A stretch of DNA of 64,000 nt from JALHUB01 sp963719465 (GTDB lineage: Bacteria; Chloroflexota; Dehalococcoidia; DSTF01; JALHUB01), in contig OY970386.1 in the NCBI GenBank assembly GCA_963719465.1, positions 620,001-684,000 of the forward strand, read 5' to 3'. A program made the translations under genes and the position numbers. The notes below the pieces were generated by a model. The model was given only the letters and a program-made list of their open reading frames with translations, made no database searches and was not told the origin of the DNA. Shown piece after piece: positions 17,000-26,810 of this stretch. Every line of letters starts with the position of its first letter. Position 1 is the stretch's first letter.

Positions 17000-17991
17000 A
17001 GGCGATGCTGCTGGAGAACCCCGCGCCCATCGACGAGAAGCCGCTGAACCTGACCGAGCTTCCCGTCCCCGAGCCGGCCGCCGGCGAGTTGCTCCTCCGC
17101 GTCGCGGCCTGCGGCGTCTGCCGCACCGATCTTCAGATCTGCGAGGGCGATATTGCCCTGCGCGAACATCCCATCGTCCCGGGCCACCAGATCGTCGGGC
17201 GCGTCGAGGCGCTGGGCGAGGGTGTGGAAGGCTGGAAGGTCGGCGATCGGGCTGGAATCGGCTGGCTGGCCGGAAGCTGCGGCGAATGCACCTTCTGCCG
17301 GTCCGGCCGCGAGAACCTCTGCGCCGACGCCCGCTTCACCGGTTGGGACCGCGATGGCGGCTTTGCGGAGTACGCCACCGCCCGTGCCGACTTCGCGCTG
17401 CGCCTTCCCGCGGGATTTGGCGATTTGCAGGCCGCGCCGCTTCTCTGCGGTGGCGTCATCGGCTACCGGTCCCTCAAGCGGTCGGGAGTGAAGCCCGCTG
17501 GACGGCTCGGGCTCTACGGCTTCGGCGCCTCGGCGCTCCTGACCATCCAGGTCGCCTTACACTGGGGATGCGAAGTCTACGTCGCCACCCGCTCCGCGAA
17601 GGAGCAGGCGCGGGCGCGCGAAATGGGCGCAACGTGGGTCGGCGGCTACGATGAAACGCCGCCGATGCCGCTCGACGGAGCGATTACGTTCGCGCCCGCC
17701 GGACAGGTCGTCGTCGATGCCCTGCGCGCCGTGGACCGAGGCGGCACGGTCGCCATCAACGCCATCCACCTCGACAAGGTGCCGGAGTTCCCCTACGAGC
17801 TGCTGTGGTGGGAGCGCAATCTCTGCAGCGTCGCGAACTACACGCGCGCCGACGCCCGTGAGTTCCTGGAGCTCGCCGCACAAATACCGGTTCGCACGGA
17901 GACCGACCTGTTCGAGCTTCGGGACGCAAACGAAGCGCTTCGCCGTCTCTCGGCCGGCGAAATCAGCGGTGCCGCCGTCCTCAAGTGCTAG
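16996..17991 (+). CDS. Zinc-dependent alcohol dehydrogenase
   Basis: 331-aa medium-chain dehydrogenase. Catalytic-zinc residues lie in ACGVCRTDL and PGHQIVGRVE, and the structural zinc Cys cluster in CGECTFCRSGRENLC; the nucleotide fold is around GLYGFGASALLTIQ. It resembles the AdhA-like group acting on primary alcohols/aldehydes. Start is GTG 16996 (GTGA overlap with the preceding gene) or ATG 17005. Convergent and overlapping by 4 bases with glucose-6-phosphate dehydrogenase. Confidence 0.88.
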   Translation: MKAMLLENPAPIDEKPLNLTELPVPEPAAGELLLRVAACGVCRTDLQICEGDIALREHPIVPGHQIVGRVEALGEGVEGWKVGDRAGIGWLAGSCGECTFCRSGRENLCADARFTGWDRDGGFAEYATARADFALRLPAGFGDLQAAPLLCGGVIGYRSLKRSGVKPAGRLGLYGFGASALLTIQVALHWGCEVYVATRSAKEQARAREMGATWVGGYDETPPMPLDGAITFAPAGQVVVDALRAVDRGGTVAINAIHLDKVPEFPYELLWWERNLCSVANYTRADAREFLELAAQIPVRTETDLFELRDANEALRRLSAGEISGAAVLKC

Positions 17992-19403
17992 CGCAGGTGC
18001 CAGGTCCTCGGGGCGATGAGCCTGTCCGCTTCCTCTGGCCCCCAGCTTCCCGCCGCGTACATGCATAGCGGCGCCATCTCCTCGAGCGCGGGCTGCACGA
18101 TCTCCCAAGCCCTCTCTTCCGCATCCTCCCGCATAAAGAGCGTATGATCGCCGACCATGACGTCGTAGAGCAAGCGCTCATACGCTTCCGGCGGGCTCGT
18201 CATGAACGAGTTGTTGTAGGAGAACTCCATGCTCACCTGCTGCACACTTATCTCCGGCCCCGGGCGTTTCGCCAGGAAGGCAAAGCGAATGCCCTCGTCC
18301 GGCTGAATCCGAATGACCAGGTGATCCGAGGTCAGATGCTGCACCGCCGTGCCTTCGAAGAAGCAAAGCGGCGGCTCCCGGAAGTTGACGGTTATCTCCG
18401 TCGCGCGCGTGGCCAGCCGCTTTCCCACGCGGACGAAGAACGGCACGCCGGCCCAGCGCCAGGAGTCGATCTCCAGCTCTGCGGCAAAGAACGTCTCCGT
18501 CAGCGAGTCCGACGACACGCCTTTCTCCTCGCGATACCCGGGCACCGGCGCCCCATCCGCTGTGCCCGCCGTGTACTGCCCTCGCACCGTCCGGGCCGGA
18601 TTCAGCGGCCTGATCGAGCGCAGCACCTTGATCTTCTCGTCGCGAATGGACTCGGCCGCCACGTTCGAGGGGGGTTCCATCGTCAGCAGTGCAAGAGTCT
18701 GGAGGACGTGGTTCTGCACCATGTCGCGCAGGATCCCCGCCTGCTCGAAGTACGCGCCCCTGTTCTCGATCCCGATGGACTCGGCGACGGTCATCTGCAC
18801 GTGGTCAACCGCGTCGCGATTCCACACTCGCTCGAACACCGAGTTGCCAAAGCGGAAGACGAGGATGTTCTGGACGGTCTCTTTGCCCAGGTAGTGGTCG
18901 ATCCGAAAGACTTGCGATTCGCGGAAGACCTGGTGGACAGCGCGATTCAGCGCACGTGCGGACTCTAGGTCGTGTCCGAAGGGCTTCTCGACGATGATCC
19001 GCGCCCCCGCAGCGAGCCCCGCTTCTCGGAGCCCGCCAACCGCGTCGGGCAGCGCCGCGGGCGGGATCGCCAGATAGACCATCCGCTGCTTCTCCCGAAG
19101 AATGCGCGCCAGGGCAACATAAGCATCGCCGTCATGACGAACGTACGTTATGCGAGGGACCAGCTCGCCCCAGACGGCCTCGTCGAAGCCGCTGCGTGAG
19201 TACTGCAGCACGGCCCGACGCGCCAGTTCCCGAAAGCGCTGCTCATCCAAGTCGCTGCGCGCGAAGCCGACGATCAGCCCGCTCGGCGGCAGCATGCTTC
19301 CTGCCGCCAGGTTGTACAGCGCCGGTATTAGCTTGCGTTGCGCTAGGTCCCCGGACGCGCCGGTGATCACGATGTCGGTAGAGGGGGGACTCTTCAGGGC
19401 CAT
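17988..19403 (-). CDS. zwf: Glucose-6-phosphate 1-dehydrogenase
   Basis: 471-aa enzyme of the oxidative pentose phosphate pathway that oxidises glucose 6-phosphate with NADP+. The nucleotide-binding loop TGASGDLAQRKL, EKPFG and the active-site signature RIDHYLGKE are intact, and length is near the family norm. It stands alone on the minus strand. Together with the NAD(P)-linked hydrogenase it would be a source of NADPH. Confidence 0.95.
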   Translation of the reverse strand: MALKSPPSTDIVITGASGDLAQRKLIPALYNLAAGSMLPPSGLIVGFARSDLDEQRFRELARRAVLQYSRSGFDEAVWGELVPRITYVRHDGDAYVALARILREKQRMVYLAIPPAALPDAVGGLREAGLAAGARIIVEKPFGHDLESARALNRAVHQVFRESQVFRIDHYLGKETVQNILVFRFGNSVFERVWNRDAVDHVQMTVAESIGIENRGAYFEQAGILRDMVQNHVLQTLALLTMEPPSNVAAESIRDEKIKVLRSIRPLNPARTVRGQYTAGTADGAPVPGYREEKGVSSDSLTETFFAAELEIDSWRWAGVPFFVRVGKRLATRATEITVNFREPPLCFFEGTAVQHLTSDHLVIRIQPDEGIRFAFLAKRPGPEISVQQVSMEFSYNNSFMTSPPEAYERLLYDVMVGDHTLFMREDAEERAWEIVQPALEEMAPLCMYAAGSWGPEEADRLIAPRTWHLR

Positions 19404-19526
19404 GTGGCACCTCGTTTCTCGACTGCTGACGCAAAGCGTCCTCGCTAGTCTAAGGGTACGCCGGCGCTCGATCCGTGAAAAGGGCGCCTGCTGCCGTGGC
19501 AGATCCGTGAGGAAAGAGAGCGCGAC

Positions 19527-20966
19527 TCAGCGAACGACCGAGGGGATGATGTGGATAAGCGCCGCCGGGTAAATGCCCAGCCACAGCGCCAGCAGCGACG
19601 TCGCGACCAGGACGACTCCCTCCGATGGCGATCCAAGCTGCTGGGATACCGGAGCCGCTTCCGGCTCGCCTTCCGGCCGCGAGTACATGGTGACGATGAT
19701 GCGAATGTAGTAGAAGAGCGAGATCACGCTGGCCGTTATGAGGATGATGATCAGCGCCCACAGCGAGTCCTGCGCGCCCGCCGCTACCAGGTAGAACTTG
19801 CCGATGAAACCGGCCGTCAGCGGAATGCCCGCCAGCGACAGCAGCATGCCGGTGAACACGCCCGCCAGCCATGGCCTCGTCCAGAAGAGGCCGCGATAGT
19901 CTTCCAGTTGGTCGGCGTCGCGCTCCGGGCCCGAGAGGACGGTGATGACGCCGAAGCAACCGGTGCTCGCGATGAAGTAGGCGATCAGGTAGAGCGTGAC
20001 CGCCGTGACGCGCAGGTCGCCGCTGGCGATGAACGCCACCAGCAGATAGCCGAAGTGCGCGATCGACGAGTATGCGAGGATGCGCTTTACGTTGTTCTGC
20101 AGCAAGGCCAGCAGGTTGCCCGCCAGCATCGAGGCCACGGCGATGACGAAGAATATCCAGAAGAGTGTGTCGTCGGCCCGAAAGTTGATCAACGTGAAGA
20201 AGCGCAGCAGCAACGCGAACACGCCGCCCTTCGAGACCGACGCAATGAACGCCGTCACCGGGGCCGGCGCGCCCTGGTATACGTCCGGCGCCCACAGGTG
20301 GAACGGCACGACCGCCAGCTTGAAGCCAATGCCGACGGTCATCATCCCCAGGCCGGCCAGGAAGAACACGCGCTCGCCGTCGCCGAGCGAACTGTGCAGC
20401 GAAGCGATTTGCCCGAACTCCATCGAGCCGATCTGCCCGTAAACCAACGCCATCCCGAATAGCAGGAAGGCGGTAGAAGCAGCCGCAAGCACCAGGTACT
20501 TGATCGCAGCCTCAACGCCGATCGCGCTCGCCCGATTGTAGCCGATGAGCGCATAGAGCGAGATGCTAAGTACCTCCAGCCCCAGGAAGAACGACGCGAA
20601 GTGCGTGCTGGTCACAAGCACCGCCGACCCCAGCGTCGCCAGCAGGAACAGTATCCAGTACTCGTCCTGGTTGCCGGGGTGCTCCTTCAGATAGCGGTAG
20701 GACAGGAACACCAGGAGCAGCGCCGACGCCAGTATCAGCCCGATATAGAAGAGCGCGTAGTTGTCCACCGTTATGAGCGGCGTCGCCTGCCGGTTGTCCT
20801 GCGTTCGGACGATCGGGAGCATCGCGAAGGAGGCGACGAGGCCGATGAGCGTTAGGGCGGTTGAGACCGTAATGTTCCGTTTTATCGCCACGGCGATCAT
20901 GACGGCCACGGGCGTCGCCGCGAGGACGATAAGGGGAAGAATGTCGATCCAGCCGCTGCGGGTCAT
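19527..20966 (-). CDS. nuoN: NADH-quinone oxidoreductase subunit N
   Basis: 479-aa antiporter-like proton-pumping subunit of complex I and last gene of the nuo operon. Long runs of hydrophobic helices with the Mrp-type core (FKLAVVPFHLWAPDVYQGAP, then KRILAYSSIAHFGYLL) identify it. Its start overlaps the nuoM stop by 4 bases. Confidence 0.93.
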   Translation of the reverse strand: MTRSGWIDILPLIVLAATPVAVMIAVAIKRNITVSTALTLIGLVASFAMLPIVRTQDNRQATPLITVDNYALFYIGLILASALLLVFLSYRYLKEHPGNQDEYWILFLLATLGSAVLVTSTHFASFFLGLEVLSISLYALIGYNRASAIGVEAAIKYLVLAAASTAFLLFGMALVYGQIGSMEFGQIASLHSSLGDGERVFFLAGLGMMTVGIGFKLAVVPFHLWAPDVYQGAPAPVTAFIASVSKGGVFALLLRFFTLINFRADDTLFWIFFVIAVASMLAGNLLALLQNNVKRILAYSSIAHFGYLLVAFIASGDLRVTAVTLYLIAYFIASTGCFGVITVLSGPERDADQLEDYRGLFWTRPWLAGVFTGMLLSLAGIPLTAGFIGKFYLVAAGAQDSLWALIIILITASVISLFYYIRIIVTMYSRPEGEPEAAPVSQQLGSPSEGVVLVATSLLALWLGIYPAALIHIIPSVVR

Positions 20967-22516
20967 TGCGTCTTCCCCTTGTCCTCAACCACCAAGATCG
21001 GCGCGTTGGCCGGCGCCTGCGTCTCGGCCGGCTTCGTCGTCGTCACGATCTGCTGCAGGTTGTCCACCGACTGCTTCGCGGTCGATAGGATGCTCTGCGG
21101 ATAAAGACCGAACCAGGCGATGATCGCGATCATCATGCCCATGATCGCCGCCTCACGCCGCGATATGTCCGGCAGCTTCCAGCCATGGACGTTCGGCCCC
21201 TGGAAAGCGACCTGTAGCATCCACAGCGAGTAGACGGCGGAGACGATGAGTCCGAGCGAGGCAACCACCGCCATCGTCGTATTCGCGTGGAAAGTGCCGA
21301 GCACCACCAGGAACTCGCCGACGAAGTTCCCGAGGCCGGGCAGGCCCAACGATGCCACGGCGAAGAACATGCCCACAGCCCCCATTTTCGGTATCGTCTG
21401 CCACAGCCCTCCCATCTTCCCCATGTCGCGCGTGTGCATGCGTTCGCTCAGGTCGCCGCAGAGCATGAACAGGGCGCCCGTGGTGATGGCGTGCGCCAGC
21501 ATGATCATAATCGCGCCCTCAAGCGCCAACTGGTTCCAGGCGAAGATGCCCAGCAGCACGAAGCCCATGTGGCTGACGCTGGTGTAGGCGACCAGTCGCT
21601 TGATGTCCGTCTGCGCGAAGGCGAGCACGGCGCCGTAGAGAATGCTGGCGACGGCCAGGCCCATCGCCACGCCGGAAAAGTCGAGCGCGGCTTTCGGAAA
21701 GAGCGGCACCAGGAAGCGGATCATCCCGTACGCGCCCACCTTCAGCACCAGTCCCGCCAGGTTCACGCTGCCGGCCGTCGGCGCCTGCGTATGGGCGTCG
21801 GGCAGCCACGTATGCACCGGGACCACCGGCAGCTTGACGGCGAAGGCGGCGAAGAAGCCCAGCATCAGCAACATCGCCGTCGACTCCGACATGTGGGTCC
21901 CGAGGAGCGCCGTGTAGTTGAAGGTGTAAACGCCGGTCGCGCGACCGTGCACGAAGAATAACCCCAGGATAGACAGCAGCATCAGCAGCCCGCCCGCCTG
22001 TGTGAAGATGAAGAACTTGATCGATGCGTAGATCCGGTTCTCGTAGCCCCAGAACGCGATGAGGAAGTACAGCGGGACCAGCATCATCTCCCAGAAGAAG
22101 TAGAACAGGAACAGGTCGAGGGCCAGGAAGACGCCCATTATTGACGCGACGATCCAGAGGAGGTTGAAGCTGAAGAAGCCCACCCGTACCTTGATCGCGT
22201 TCCAGGACGTCGCGACCGACATGATGCCAAGGAAGTTCGTCAGGATGATGAGCAGCATGCTCAAGCCGTCCAGCGCCAGATGGAAGCTGATGCCAAGCTG
22301 CGGAATCCACGTATGGCTGAACTCGATGACGTACGAGCCGTTCGGCACCGGGCTGCTCGGCCCGAAGTAGTGCACCCACATAACGATGAGCACGACCATG
22401 TTGACGGCCAGCGTCACCAGCGATATCACTCGCGGCCAGAGCTGACCCCAGCGACCGGATATCCAGGCCAGCATGCCGCCGGCAAACGCCCAGATGATAA
22501 GCCAGGTCAGTATCAT
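20963..22516 (-). CDS. nuoM: NADH-quinone oxidoreductase subunit M
   Basis: 517-aa proton-pumping membrane subunit of complex I. The core motif VKLPVVPVHTWLPDAHTQAP and KRLVAYTSVSHMGFVLLG are typical of NuoM. A Gln/Ala/Lys-rich cytoplasmic tail closes the protein. It overlaps both neighbours by 4 bases. Confidence 0.94.
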   Translation of the reverse strand: MILTWLIIWAFAGGMLAWISGRWGQLWPRVISLVTLAVNMVVLIVMWVHYFGPSSPVPNGSYVIEFSHTWIPQLGISFHLALDGLSMLLIILTNFLGIMSVATSWNAIKVRVGFFSFNLLWIVASIMGVFLALDLFLFYFFWEMMLVPLYFLIAFWGYENRIYASIKFFIFTQAGGLLMLLSILGLFFVHGRATGVYTFNYTALLGTHMSESTAMLLMLGFFAAFAVKLPVVPVHTWLPDAHTQAPTAGSVNLAGLVLKVGAYGMIRFLVPLFPKAALDFSGVAMGLAVASILYGAVLAFAQTDIKRLVAYTSVSHMGFVLLGIFAWNQLALEGAIMIMLAHAITTGALFMLCGDLSERMHTRDMGKMGGLWQTIPKMGAVGMFFAVASLGLPGLGNFVGEFLVVLGTFHANTTMAVVASLGLIVSAVYSLWMLQVAFQGPNVHGWKLPDISRREAAIMGMMIAIIAWFGLYPQSILSTAKQSVDNLQQIVTTTKPAETQAPANAPILVVEDKGKTQ

Positions 22517-24402
22517 GCGAAGAACACCACGATTCCTACCGCGATCACGCCGCCGGCAGCCACGCTTGCCGCGTACCAGCGCAATTGCCCCGACTCCGTC
22601 CAGCTCAGAACGATGTTTGCCCCCCGGTTGATGAGCGCTATCGCTGCGACCGGCAGGTCGAACAGGTCGCTCTTGTTGGCGCGCGCTATCTTGACGTACG
22701 TTCCGACGATGAAGTTGTCATAGACCCAGTCGAAGCCCCAGCCCAGGAACCAGAAGCGGTGCAGCGCCGCGCCCACCGGCGTCGCCACGAAGCGACGCAC
22801 CAGGCCGGGTTCCCGCAGGAAGAAGTAATAGGCGAAGAGGATGCCGATGAGCGACATCAGCGAAGCGCCGATCTGAAGGTTCCGCTCCGTGCTCGACGCC
22901 AGCTCCTTCGTCTCCGGCAGCGACGTGTGCATGAAGTCGGAGAACCAGGGCTGGTTGCCGAGCGTGCGCGGCAGGTCGAGATAGCCGCCGACGATGGACA
23001 GGAAGGCCAGCACGACCAGCGGCAGCATCAGCCGGATGCCCGGCTTCAGGTGGAAGGGGATACGGACCTCGCCGAAGAAGGTGTAGAAGACCATGCGGAA
23101 CGTATAGAGCGACGTTAAGAACGCCCCCACGAATCCCGCCGCCCACAGCCAGCGCCCGCCCGCATCAGAAGCCCACGCTCCGGCAAGAATCGCGTCCTTG
23201 CTGTAGAAGCCGGCAGTGACCAGCGGCAGCGCGACCAGCGACAGCGAGCCGGCGAGGAACGTCCAGAACAGGAGCGGCGCCTCCTTCCGAAGCCCGCCCA
23301 TCTTGAACATGTCCTGCTCGTGGTGCTGCCCAAGGATGACGACGCCCGCGCCCATGAAGAGGAGGGCCTTGAAGAAGGCGTGCGTCATGAAGTGGAACAT
23401 CGCCGCCGACCAGGCGCCGACGCCCACCGCCAGGAACATGTAGCCGATCTGGCTTATCGTCGAGTACGCAAGCACGCGCTTGATGTCCCTCTGAGTGAGG
23501 GCGCTGAATCCGGCAAGGACGAGCGTCCCGGCGCCGATAGCCGCGACGGTCGTATGAATGACCGGCGAGATCGTGAATAGCACGTTCATGCGCGCGATAA
23601 GGTAGACGCCGGCGGTGACCATGGTCGCGGCGTGGATCAGCGCGCTTACGGGCGTCGGGCCGGCCATGGCATCGGGGAGCCACGTCTGCAGCGGCAACTG
23701 CGCCGACTTCCCCAGCGCGCCGCCCAGAAGCAGCCCCGATGCGGCGACTGTGATGCTGGAGCCGACGACCCAGTGCGCCTGAGCGGCCTGCATCAACGGC
23801 TGTATCTGCAGCGTCCCCAGCTTCGTGAACAGGAGCAGCAGCCCCACCAGCATCGCCGTGTCGCCGATACGTGTGACGATGAAGGCTTTGCGCGCCGCCC
23901 GGCCATTCGCGGCCTCGGTGTACCAGAAGCCGATGAGCAGATAGCTGCAGAGGCCCACGCCCTCCCAGCCCAGGTACAGCAGCAACAGGTTATCGGCGAG
24001 GACCAGCGTCAGCATGGAGCCGACGAACAGGTTCATGTAGGCGAAGAAGCGCGCGTAGCCGTCCTCTTCCTCCATGTACTCCGCCGAGTAGAGATGGATA
24101 AGCCAGCCGACGACCGTGACGACCAGTATCATGATCACGGAGAGCGAGTCGAGGTAGAAGGCGATGTGAGGCGTGAAGCCGCCCACGTTGATCCACGTCC
24201 AGATCGACTGCGAGAAGGCGTTGCCCGCCGGCGCATCGGCGACGAAGTTCAAGCTGATCGCCACGGCGATAATCGCCGACAGTCCAACAGAGCCGACCCC
24301 GACCAACTGCACCTGCGTCTTCGTCAGCCAGCGCCCAGCGAGCGCTAGGATCACAAAGCCGCAGAACGGCAGGATCGGTACCAGGAAGAGCAGATGTAGC
24401 AA
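22513..24402 (-). CDS. nuoL: NADH-quinone oxidoreductase subunit L
   Basis: 629-aa distal proton-pumping subunit of complex I with the lateral-helix extension at the C-terminus. GKSAQLPLQTWLPDAMAGPT and KRVLAYSTISQIGYMFLA are the family signatures. Length is typical. Confidence 0.94.
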   Translation of the reverse strand: MLHLLFLVPILPFCGFVILALAGRWLTKTQVQLVGVGSVGLSAIIAVAISLNFVADAPAGNAFSQSIWTWINVGGFTPHIAFYLDSLSVIMILVVTVVGWLIHLYSAEYMEEEDGYARFFAYMNLFVGSMLTLVLADNLLLLYLGWEGVGLCSYLLIGFWYTEAANGRAARKAFIVTRIGDTAMLVGLLLLFTKLGTLQIQPLMQAAQAHWVVGSSITVAASGLLLGGALGKSAQLPLQTWLPDAMAGPTPVSALIHAATMVTAGVYLIARMNVLFTISPVIHTTVAAIGAGTLVLAGFSALTQRDIKRVLAYSTISQIGYMFLAVGVGAWSAAMFHFMTHAFFKALLFMGAGVVILGQHHEQDMFKMGGLRKEAPLLFWTFLAGSLSLVALPLVTAGFYSKDAILAGAWASDAGGRWLWAAGFVGAFLTSLYTFRMVFYTFFGEVRIPFHLKPGIRLMLPLVVLAFLSIVGGYLDLPRTLGNQPWFSDFMHTSLPETKELASSTERNLQIGASLMSLIGILFAYYFFLREPGLVRRFVATPVGAALHRFWFLGWGFDWVYDNFIVGTYVKIARANKSDLFDLPVAAIALINRGANIVLSWTESGQLRWYAASVAAGGVIAVGIVVFFA

Positions 24403-24403
24403 A

Positions 24404-24712
24404 TCAGCCTCTCATTTTGCTGGCAACGTCGATGTCGAGCGTCTTGAATATGCGGTGCAGCTGCAGCACCAGCGCCAGGCCGACGGAAACCTCCGACGCG
24501 GCCATCGTCAGCACGAACAGGAACAGAATCTGGCCATCGGGCTGCGCCCACCGATACCCGGCGACGATGAAGGCCAGCCCCGACGCGTTCAGCATCACCT
24601 CCAGCGACAGGAGCACGAAGATAATGTTGCGCCGCACGAGCACGCCGATCAGCCCGAGGGCGAAGAGCACGGCCGCCAGGAGAAGCCCCTGTTCCATCGG
24701 TATGGTTGCCAT
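24404..24712 (-). CDS. nuoK: NADH-quinone oxidoreductase subunit K
   Basis: 102-aa membrane subunit with three helices. The conserved Glu in VLLSLEVMLNA and the second in LTMAASEVSVGLAL lie on the proton path. It is separated from nuoL by one base. Confidence 0.93.
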   Translation of the reverse strand: MATIPMEQGLLLAAVLFALGLIGVLVRRNIIFVLLSLEVMLNASGLAFIVAGYRWAQPDGQILFLFVLTMAASEVSVGLALVLQLHRIFKTLDIDVASKMRG

Positions 24713-24728
24713 TCAGTCCTCCCTCCGC

Positions 24729-25319
24729 CTAGCGCCCAACGCCCGCATCGACCGGCTTCTGCTGCGCTGGTTCGCCGCCGGCCCCCTTGTCCGCCGCAGG
24801 CTTCTCGGGCTTCTGTTGCGTCTCGTCGGGCTGGCGGCGCCGCCCCAGGTGATAGGCGCCGATCAGGCCGGCGAGCAGCACCATCGACGCCAGCTCTACA
24901 CCCAGCATGTAGGGGCCGAAGAGCGTGGCGCCTAGATCGCTCGGCTGAATCGGACTCCCGCTTGTCAGGTGGCTGGTGTTCTGGAACAGCACGTACACGA
25001 CCTCGGCGATGAGCACGAACGCCAGCGCGCCGGGGCCGACCCATGCCTTCCCCATCGTCCAGCGCTTCTCCTGCTCCACTGCTTCGTTGCCGATGTTCAG
25101 GATCATGACGACGAAGATGAACAGGACGATGATCGCGCCGGCGTAGATGATCACCTCCAGCGCCGCGATGACCGGCGCTCCCAGCGTGAAGAACACGAGC
25201 GCCACCGCCAGGAAGGAGACAATCAGGTACAGCAGCGAATGCACGGCGTTCAGACCGGTAATCGCGGCGGCCGTGGAGATTACCGCCACCACCGACGATA
25301 TGTAGTAGACAGCGTTCAT
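24729..25319 (-). CDS. nuoJ: NADH-quinone oxidoreductase subunit J
   Basis: 196-aa membrane subunit with five predicted helices and the conserved EVIIYAGAIIVLFIFVVMI segment. The C-terminal tail is charged and Gln/Pro-rich (about 40 residues), longer than needed for the core fold. Confidence 0.92.
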   Translation of the reverse strand: MNAVYYISSVVAVISTAAAITGLNAVHSLLYLIVSFLAVALVFFTLGAPVIAALEVIIYAGAIIVLFIFVVMILNIGNEAVEQEKRWTMGKAWVGPGALAFVLIAEVVYVLFQNTSHLTSGSPIQPSDLGATLFGPYMLGVELASMVLLAGLIGAYHLGRRRQPDETQQKPEKPAADKGAGGEPAQQKPVDAGVGR

Positions 25320-25334
25320 ATCAGCCTCGAAGCC

Positions 25335-25847
25335 TCAGGGCAGCAGAGTGCGCACGTCCCGCGGCGCTTCTTCGTTCTCCGCCTCTCCTTTGTCCTTCCC
25401 GCCTATCGCCAGCCCGGCGACCCGGTAGAAATCGTGATCAGGATACTTGCCCGGCCCGCTAATCAGAAGGTCCTCCTTCTCGTAGACCAGGTTCTGCCGC
25501 ACGTATTCGCTCATCTCGAAGTCCGGGATGAGCTGGATGGCGTAGGTAGGGCAAGCCTCCTCGCACATGCCGCAGAAGATGCAGCGCGAGAAGTTGATCC
25601 GAAAGAACTTCGGATAGCGCCGTCCTGTCTCATTCTCCGTCGCCTGAAGCGATATGCAGTCGACTGGGCAGGCCGCAGCGCAGAGATAGCAGGCGACGCA
25701 GCGCTCCTCGCCGTTTATCCGCGACAGGATGATCCGGCCGCGCCATCGCGGCGGCAGGTACGGCTTCTGCTCCGGGTACTGGATCGTGACGCGCTTCTTG
25801 AAAGCGTGCTTGAAAACGATCCACAGCCCTTTCAGTATCCCCAGCAT
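25335..25847 (-). CDS. nuoI: NADH-quinone oxidoreductase subunit I
   Basis: 170-aa peripheral-arm subunit that carries clusters N6a and N6b. Two 4Fe-4S motifs are present (CVACYLCAAACPVDCI and CIFCGMCEEACP). Located between the membrane-subunit genes H and J as in most nuo operons. Confidence 0.94.
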   Translation of the reverse strand: MLGILKGLWIVFKHAFKKRVTIQYPEQKPYLPPRWRGRIILSRINGEERCVACYLCAAACPVDCISLQATENETGRRYPKFFRINFSRCIFCGMCEEACPTYAIQLIPDFEMSEYVRQNLVYEKEDLLISGPGKYPDHDFYRVAGLAIGGKDKGEAENEEAPRDVRTLLP

Positions 25848-25856
25848 TCGGTTGTC

Positions 25857-26810
25857 CTAACCCATCGCCAGCCGGATTGCGCCGGTTGCCAGCAGATTCA
25901 ACAACGCCAGCGGCAGCATCACCTTCCAGCCCCACGACATGAGCTGGTCGTAACGGAGCCGCGGCAGGGTAGCGCGCAGAAGTATGAAGAAGCAAATGAA
26001 GACAAACATCTTGATCGCCAGCCATATCGGCGGGAACAGCAGGGGTCCACGCCAGCCGCCGAAGAAGAGCGTCGCGACCATGACTGAGATTAGCGCCACG
26101 CCCAGGTACTCGCCGACGAAGAACATGCCGAACTTCATCGCCGAATACTCCGAGTGGAAGCCGGCGACGATCTCGCTGTCCGCCTCCGGCAGGTCGAACG
26201 GGATGCGCCGCGTCTCCGCGACGCCGGCTACCATGAACACTACGAACCCCAGCACCTGCGGCACGCAATACCAGACCGCCTTCTGCGATTCGACGATCAC
26301 CCGCAGGTCAAACGAGCCGGCAAGCATGACCACGCCGGTTATCGAAAGGCCCATGAACACCTCGTAGCTCAGCATCTGCGCCGACGCCCGCAGGCCGCCC
26401 AGCAGCGAGTACTTGTTATTCGACGCCCAGCCGCCGAGAACGATGCTGTAGACCCCCATCGACGACATGCCGAGGAAGAACAGCAGCCCCACGTTCAGGC
26501 CGATGATGTTCAGGCTCGACGAGAAGGGAATAACGGTGAAGGACATCAGCACCGCCAGCATAATGACCGCCGGCGCCAGCACGAAGACGGCTTTGTCGGC
26601 GTAAGGCGGGACCCAGTCTTCCTTCAGGAACATCTTGATCGCGTCCGCCGCCACCTGCAGCAACCCGAACGGACCCACGCGGTTCGGCCCGTAGCGGTCC
26701 TGCCACAGGCCCAGCATTCGACGCTCCAGCCAGGTGGACATGGCGGCAACCGTAAGTGCGACGAAGAGCACGCCGAAGACGATCAGCACGGAACGAAGGA
26801 TCTCGTTCAC
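25857..26810 (-). CDS. nuoH: NADH-quinone oxidoreductase subunit H
   Basis: 317-aa membrane subunit that forms part of the quinone site. RYGPNRVGPFGLLQ and ETRRIPFDLPEADSEIVAG are diagnostic. The start is the GTG at 26810, overlapping the nuoG stop as GTGA; the longer reading upstream belongs to nuoG in another frame. Confidence 0.93.
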   Translation of the reverse strand: MNEILRSVLIVFGVLFVALTVAAMSTWLERRMLGLWQDRYGPNRVGPFGLLQVAADAIKMFLKEDWVPPYADKAVFVLAPAVIMLAVLMSFTVIPFSSSLNIIGLNVGLLFFLGMSSMGVYSIVLGGWASNNKYSLLGGLRASAQMLSYEVFMGLSITGVVMLAGSFDLRVIVESQKAVWYCVPQVLGFVVFMVAGVAETRRIPFDLPEADSEIVAGFHSEYSAMKFGMFFVGEYLGVALISVMVATLFFGGWRGPLLFPPIWLAIKMFVFICFFILLRATLPRLRYDQLMSWGWKVMLPLALLNLLATGAIRLAMG